In this document: positions 58,855 through 64,000 of the stretch, one piece after another
How positions within the stretch are numbered: position 1 is the first letter of the stretch
Layout of the letters: every line of letters starts with the position of its first letter
Source of the DNA: Podarcis raffonei
Taxonomy: Eukaryota > Chordata > Lepidosauria > Squamata > Lacertidae
Assembly (NCBI RefSeq): GCF_027172205.1
Contig: NC_070614.1
Location: 38,260,001-38,324,000 of the forward strand
Direction: 5' to 3'
DNA length: 64,000 nt
Notes under the pieces: model-generated
What the model was told of the DNA's origin: nothing
The model's database searches: none
What the model saw: the letters and a program-made list of their open reading frames with translations, nothing else
Made by a program: the position numbers and the translations under genes

Positions 58855-61776
58855 GTGGGGGAGGGAGACAGTGCTCCTGAAGGTAGGAGTCTATCAATTG
58901 ATGATGATGATCATCCAAATGTCATAGACCGAATGGAGCAAACAGCACGCAGACCTAGTGGTGGGAGGAAAAAATCCTTAAATAAGAGACACGGGGGAAT
59001 GATTAATGGACTTCAATGTCTGTACACTAATGCGCAAAGTATGGGAAATAAACAAGATGAGCTTGAGCTCTTGGTACAGCAAACTAAATATGACATAATA
59101 GGAATCACTGAAACCTGGTGGGATAAGTCCCACGATTGGAATGTAATAATGGAGGGATACAATCTATTTCAGAGAAACAGACCAGACAAGAAAGGAGGAG
59201 GAGTGGCGTTATATGTCAGGCATGTGTATACCTGTGAAGAGATCCAAGATTTAGAACCTCAAAGCCAAAGTGAGAGCATTTGGGTCAAAATTAAGGGAGA
59301 GAAGAATAACAGTGACCTCATTGTGGGAGTTTACTATAGATCCCCAAGCCAAACGGAGGACATAGATGATGCCTTCCTGGAACAGATGGCCAAGCATGCA
59401 AAAGGAAGGGAGATAGTAGTAATGGGGGACTTCAATTACCCGGATATTTGTTGGATGTCAAACTCAGCCAAGAGCATAAGGTCAAACAGATTCCTCACTG
59501 GCCTTGCAGACAACTTCATTGTCCAGAAAGTGGGAGAAGCAACAAGAGGAACAGCCATTTTAGATCTGGTCCTAACCAATGTTGATGACCTGGTTAGTGG
59601 GGTAGAAGTGGAAGGATCATTAGGCGCGAGTGATCATGCTCTTCTGAAGTTTACTATACAGCGGAAAGGAGCAGCCAAGCATACTAGGACTCAATTTCTC
59701 GACTTTAAGAAAGCCGACTTCATAAAACTTAGGGAAGTGCTGGGTGAGATCCCATGGACAGTAATACTAAAAGGAAAGGGAGTTCATGATGGCTGGGAGT
59801 TTGTTAAGAGGGAGATAGTAAAAGCACAACTTCAGGCAATACCAATGAGACGGAAACATGGAAGGTGCCTAAAGAAGCCAGGGTGGCTATCTAAAGAACT
59901 TTTAACTGAGTTAAGATTAAAAAAGGATGTGTACAAAAAATGGAAAAGGGGGGAAACCACCAAAGAGGAATTCAAACAAATAGCCAGCACGTGTAGACAC
60001 AAAGTCAGAAAAGCTAAAGCACAGAATGAACTCAGGCTTGCTAGAGAGGTTAAAAGCAACAAAAAAGGCTTTTATGGGTATGTTCGTAGCAAAAGGAAGA
60101 ACAAAGAAACAGTGGGGTCACTCAGAGGAGAAGATGGTGAAATGCAAACAGGGGACACAGAAAGGGCTGAACTCCTCAATGCCTTCTTTGCCTCAGTCTT
60201 CTCCGATAAAGAAAACAATGCCCGACCTGAAGAATTTGGAGCAAATGATTCAGCAGAGGAAACACAGCCCAGAATAACTAAGGAGATAGTACAAGAATAC
60301 TTGGCTAGTCTAGATGTATTCAAGTCTCCAGGGCCAGATGAACTGCATCCAAGAGTATTAAAAGAACTGGCAGATGTGATTTCAGAACCACTGGCAGTCA
60401 TCTTTGAGAATTCCTGGAGAACAGGCGAAGTCCCGGCAGACTGGAGGAGGGCAAATGTTGTCCCTATTTTCAAAAAGGGGAAAAGAGAGGACCCAAATAA
60501 TTACCGCCCAGTCAGTCTGACATCAATACCAGGGAAGATTCTGGAGCAGATCATTAAGCAAACAGTCTGTGAGCACCTAGAAAGGAATGCTGTGATCACC
60601 AATAGTCAGCATGGATTTCTGAAAAATAAGTCATGTCAGACTAACCTGATCTCGTTTTTTGACAGAATTACAAGCCTGGTAGATGAAGGGAACGCAGTGG
60701 ATGTAGCCTACCTTGATTTCAGCAAGGCATTTGACAAGGTGCCCCATGATATTCTTGTAAAGAAGCTGGTAAAATGCGGTCTTGACTATGCTACCACTCA
60801 GTGGATTTGTAACTGGCTGACTGACCGAACCCAAAGGGTGCTCATCAATGGTTCCTCTTCATCCTGGAGAAGAGTGACTAGTGGGGTGCCACAGGGTTCT
60901 GTCTTGGGCCCGGTCTTATTCAACATCTTTATCAACGACTTGGATGATGGACTCAAGGGCATCCTGATCAAATTTGCAGATGACACCAAACTGGGAGGGG
61001 TGGCTAACACCCCAGAGGACAGGATCACACTTCAAAATGACCTTGACAGATTAGAGAACTGGGCCAAAACAAACAAGATGAATTTTAACAGGGAGAAATG
61101 TAAAGTATTGCACTTGGGCAAAAAAAATGAGAGGCACAAATACAAGATGGGTGACACCTGGCTTGAGAGCACTACATGTGAAAAGGATCTAGGAGTCTTG
61201 GTTGACCACAAACTTGACATGAGCCAACAGTGTGACGCGGCAGCTAAAAAAGCCAATGCAATTCTGGGCTGCATCAATAGGAGTATAGCATCTAGATCAA
61301 GGGAAGTAATAGTGCCACTGTATTCTGCTCTGGTCAGACCTCACCTGGAGTACTGTGTCCAGTTCTGGGCACCACAGTTCAAGAAGGACATTGACAAACT
61401 GGAACGTGTCCAGAGGACGGCAACCAAAATGGTCAAAGGCCTGGAAACGATGCCTTATGAGGAACGGCTAAGGGAGCTGGACATGTTTAGCCTGGAGAAG
61501 AGGAGGTTAAGGGGTGATATGATAGCCATGTTCAAATATATAAAAGGATGTCACATAGAGGAGGGAGAAAGGTTGTTTTCTGCTGCTCCAGAGAAGCGGA
61601 CACGGAGCAATGGATCCAAACTACAAGAAAGAAGATTCCACCTAAACATTAGGAAGAACTTCCTGACAGTAAGAGCTGTTCGACAGTGGAATTTGCTGCC
61701 AAGGAGTGTGGTGGAGTCTCCTTCTTTGGAGGTCTTTAAGCAGAGGCTTGACAACCATATGTCAGGAGTGCTCTGA
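58855..61776 (+). CDS. CR1 ORF2: AP endonuclease and reverse transcriptase
   Basis: The frame spans 973 codons if read from the GTG at 58855. The first ATG is at 58933 (947 residues), 84 bases after the ORF1 stop. The endonuclease part has [38 protein letters not shown] and GASDHALL, i.e. the Asn, Glu, Asp and SDH residues of the APE fold. The reverse transcriptase has [56 protein letters not shown] and the catalytic FADDTKLGG. The C-terminal region ([36 protein letters not shown]) is typical of CR1. All catalytic boxes are intact. How ORF2 is started (reinitiation or read-through) is not shown by the sequence. Confidence 0.95.
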   Translation: MGEGDSAPEGRSLSIDDDDHPNVIDRMEQTARRPSGGRKKSLNKRHGGMINGLQCLYTNAQSMGNKQDELELLVQQTKYDIIGITETWWDKSHDWNVIMEGYNLFQRNRPDKKGGGVALYVRHVYTCEEIQDLEPQSQSESIWVKIKGEKNNSDLIVGVYYRSPSQTEDIDDAFLEQMAKHAKGREIVVMGDFNYPDICWMSNSAKSIRSNRFLTGLADNFIVQKVGEATRGTAILDLVLTNVDDLVSGVEVEGSLGASDHALLKFTIQRKGAAKHTRTQFLDFKKADFIKLREVLGEIPWTVILKGKGVHDGWEFVKREIVKAQLQAIPMRRKHGRCLKKPGWLSKELLTELRLKKDVYKKWKRGETTKEEFKQIASTCRHKVRKAKAQNELRLAREVKSNKKGFYGYVRSKRKNKETVGSLRGEDGEMQTGDTERAELLNAFFASVFSDKENNARPEEFGANDSAEETQPRITKEIVQEYLASLDVFKSPGPDELHPRVLKELADVISEPLAVIFENSWRTGEVPADWRRANVVPIFKKGKREDPNNYRPVSLTSIPGKILEQIIKQTVCEHLERNAVITNSQHGFLKNKSCQTNLISFFDRITSLVDEGNAVDVAYLDFSKAFDKVPHDILVKKLVKCGLDYATTQWICNWLTDRTQRVLINGSSSSWRRVTSGVPQGSVLGPVLFNIFINDLDDGLKGILIKFADDTKLGGVANTPEDRITLQNDLDRLENWAKTNKMNFNREKCKVLHLGKKNERHKYKMGDTWLESTTCEKDLGVLVDHKLDMSQQCDAAAKKANAILGCINRSIASRSREVIVPLYSALVRPHLEYCVQFWAPQFKKDIDKLERVQRTATKMVKGLETMPYEERLRELDMFSLEKRRLRGDMIAMFKYIKGCHIEEGERLFSAAPEKRTRSNGSKLQERRFHLNIRKNFLTVRAVRQWNLLPRSVVESPSLEVFKQRLDNHMSGVL

Positions 61777-61857
61777 TGGTGTTTCCTGCTTGGCAGGGGG
61801 TTGGACTCGATGGCCCTTGTGGTCTCTTCCAACTCTATGATTCTATGATTCTATGAA

Positions 61858-64000
61858 GCAAATATAAGAGATGGGCAGGCAACAAGGTATGGGTGGGAGA
61901 GTGAGAATACGAGACAGAGGAAGCTTTCAGACTGTCACTGTTTCTGAGTGGGATTCAGTCACACACCAGCAAATTCAGGTTGCAAAATTATAGCTTATTG
62001 GAAGGGCTTGTGCAACAAATCCCCTTCTCCAAAAGATCAGTCTTTTTGCAGTAAGGAATGTGAGCGGGAAATGCACTGGAAAGTGCGCAATAACATTGAA
62101 CCTCGAAAACAAATCAGAATGAAAACTCATTAATTAGCCACTATTGTCTCATCTCCCTGAAAACAAATCAGAATAAATGCTCAATAAGGCAGGTTGTATG
62201 GAAGCATCTAGAGGCTGGCTCGGAAGAGTCAGGACAGAACAATGAATGGCTGTGGCTGTACCCAGATCTAGATCTGAAGCTTTCTCTGGAGGGATACTCC
62301 TAAACATTTTGTGAAACTAAATTTGGCCTTATTGAGGGGCAGTATTTCAATATGAGTAGGAAAATGAGAGGACCCCTAAACATTTTTTTAGAAAACACTG
62401 CAGCTCAAGCCCCAGAGAGACCAATTTAGGCCCAGTTCATGTTTTACCGGTGCAATTTGGCATTGGCGGTGGAAGCAACCTTGCTGTTGTTACTGGCGGT
62501 GGTGATGATCTGTCTTTACTAAATTTGTACACTGGCTTTCATCACGAAGAGCTTGAGGCGACTTACAGAAGGGTAAATCAAAACAACATTAAAAGCTATG
62601 AAAACCAACCCAAATAAAACAAAGAACAATGAAAACACAAAAAGGGACAGAAAGACAACAGTGACAACAGACCCAGACTAGCAACATGAAAGTGTCCATG
62701 TCTGTGGAATACCAGAAGGAAAGGAGCCAAGCACACAGCTGATGGAAGGACATCCCACAGTTCTGGGGTGGCAACCGAGAAGGCCTTGTTTATTTGCATG
62801 TAGTAGCATGACCTACTGCTGCAAGATGGATCCCCTACCAGGCAGCAGAAGTTTGGGGGGCTGCTGTATGCTCAGCCACCAAGTCCTGAGAACCAGACCT
62901 CTTCTTTTTCACCTTAGGGCGTGTTTTCATGGGGCTATTGACACAGAAATGTTGAGAAACAGAATCAAGGGAGTTGGCAGGCCTAACCAAAAGGGTTCAG
63001 TAATTGACGATGGGATTATGCCTGTCTCCTTAAGCATTTTAGCATGCCCGTAGTGTCTGTCACTGAAGCGACACAAAAACGTTTCCTCAGGGTAAAATAT
63101 TGTGTGAACATAACCAGAGAAAAGATTGGCTTCTTGGGCCTCCAGAGGGCTGCTGAAAGGAGGAGGAGGTGGAGAAAGAGGAAGTGGAGAAAGAACTGGC
63201 ACTAAATCCAGGGCAGGCGTTACCTAGGTGTCAAACGCCCACGTGCCCATGATGGCAAGAAAATTGTCCTTTCAATGGCACTTCCTGCTAAGACCTGCCT
63301 AATTTACTTCTCGCTACAGGATCTGAAGACGTGTGCTGAAATTTCTTGAGATGAAAGGGGAGAAGGGTGGGGGGGAATTGATTTCCCCTGTGGAGGCAAA
63401 CGAGCTAGGCCCAGCCCTGTTCCTGGGGTCTCTTCCCACTCCTGTCCTTGTGCAACTCCTCATGCCAGCATGGCATGGGGAGAAGTAGGTAGCGAACAAG
63501 AAAAGAGGCCCTGTTGGTTACCGTGGCACTCCCATCACCATGGAAACTGGATGATATTGCACACACTGGGAAACATCAGCTAATTGAGCAAAATTACCAA
63601 TACCCAGCCCCCCTCCTCCAGGCCGGATAAGCTCAGGGTGGGAGTGAGGAATCCAATGTGGAACTTGCGAAAAGCAGGGATCCCTCGCCTGGCATTGCCA
63701 TGTGGCTGCCTCTGGGCTGGGGGCGGCTGTTTATATGCAGAAAGAGTGTCATGAAATGCGATCTGGGGCCTTTCCTGTCTCAGAGAGATGGCTGCAGTCC
63801 AGGGTTGGCAGAGAGGCAGCCTAGGAAGAGCAGGGAGAAAGCTTCGGGTTGGAAGATTGGAAGGGGGGGCAGTGGATGTTGCTTACATGTCATATTTGAG
63901 GGTCCAACGGAGAAGGGCAGGCATGGCGACTAGGCTGCAGCCTTTCCTACCCTGGCGCCTCAGCGGATTCACACTGGGAGCCCTTGACCTGAAATGTTGC
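61858..64000. other. Right-end stretch without recognised gene
   Basis: A reversed L2-like LINE tail (62490-62900) is the only recognised repeat. 63600-64000 is GC-richer and has an open ATG frame (63923 onward, MATRLQPFLPWRLSG) that runs out of the window. There is no splice or similarity support, so it is not called. Confidence 0.45.
62490..62900 (-). repeat. LINE 3' end (L2-like), reversed and decayed
   Basis: 'gagcttgaggcgacttacag' followed by 'aaaacaacattaaaagctat' is the complement of a LINE tail. 'ggtggcaaccgagaaggcct' recalls the reverse-transcriptase end seen at 19300-19400. Confidence 0.45.

Larger units (their letters stand above)
57478..61857 (+). mobile_element. Complete-looking CR1 LINE with both reading frames open
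   Basis: The order is a 5' UTR of about 300 bases with a CpG-rich block ('gcggcgcgcgc' twice, near 57648-57672), ORF1 (57776-58849), ORF2 (58855 or 58933 to 61776), and a short 3' UTR that ends with the CR1 tail words 'ttggactcgatggccc' and 'ccaactctatgatt' and the octamer ATTCTATG repeated. The left boundary is approximate: an A/T homopolymer run ends at about 57477. No obvious target duplication is seen, as usual for CR1. Neither ORF contains a stop, so this is a recent insertion of a lineage that is or was lately active. Confidence 0.9.

Noticed and set aside
63923-64000. ATG frame at the right edge (MATRLQPFLPWRLSG)
   Set aside because: Too short and cut by the window end. No similarity or promoter evidence was seen.

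Overview
The window is vertebrate nuclear DNA, almost certainly from a squamate reptile and probably a lizard. Genes are split into short exons by GT-AG introns, and about half of the remainder is repeats typical of squamates: CR1, L2-like, L1 and BovB LINE pieces, tRNA-derived and Sauria-type SINEs, a 5S-rRNA-derived fragment, and several palindromic DNA-transposon (MITE) families. No prokaryotic, plasmid or phage feature and no retroviral or LTR element was recognised.

Genes, left to right. A CpG-rich promoter region (about 1130-1900) precedes TFPT (+, coding exons 3071-5423), an INO80 chromatin-remodeller subunit. NDUFA3 (-, 10609 to 7028), a small complex I subunit, faces it tail to tail, as in mammals. 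Next is an immunoglobulin-superfamily receptor of the OSCAR/TARM1 kind (+, 14501-21948) with three Ig exons and a transmembrane exon carrying an arginine suited to pairing with FcR-gamma. Then comes a small gene I cannot name (+, 25205 to about 32202) whose third exon looks like a LOTUS/OST-HTH RNA-binding domain. FAM83E (-, 49477 to 33466) follows, rebuilt in five coding exons of 530 residues. Inside its largest intron, on the same strand, sits the single-exon gene SPACA4 (44318-43944), a GPI-anchored Ly6/uPAR protein of gamete fusion. The order TFPT-NDUFA3-OSCAR-like matches human 19q13.42, whereas FAM83E-SPACA4 matches 19q13.33, so this genome joins two blocks that lie apart in human.

The right part (49.5-64 kb) has no host coding exon that I can support. 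It holds a complete-looking CR1 LINE (about 57478-61857, +). Both of its reading frames are open: ORF1 has a zinc-binding/coiled-coil part and a GDSL/SGNH esterase, and ORF2 has an apurinic endonuclease and a reverse transcriptase. The 3' end carries the CR1 octamer repeat. This copy looks very young, while every other LINE piece in the window is truncated and decayed.

The genes are functionally unrelated: chromatin remodelling, respiration, myeloid or osteoclast-type immune signalling, a putative RNA-binding protein, CK1 scaffolding and sperm-egg interaction. Points worth a second look are the unnamed LOTUS gene, the three-Ig receptor, the intact CR1, a MITE family whose arms resemble ZNF143 sites, and a diverged tandem repeat near 13 kb. 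Exon borders were set by eye from splice consensus, phase and family similarity. Intron-exon structure outside coding exons is uncertain.
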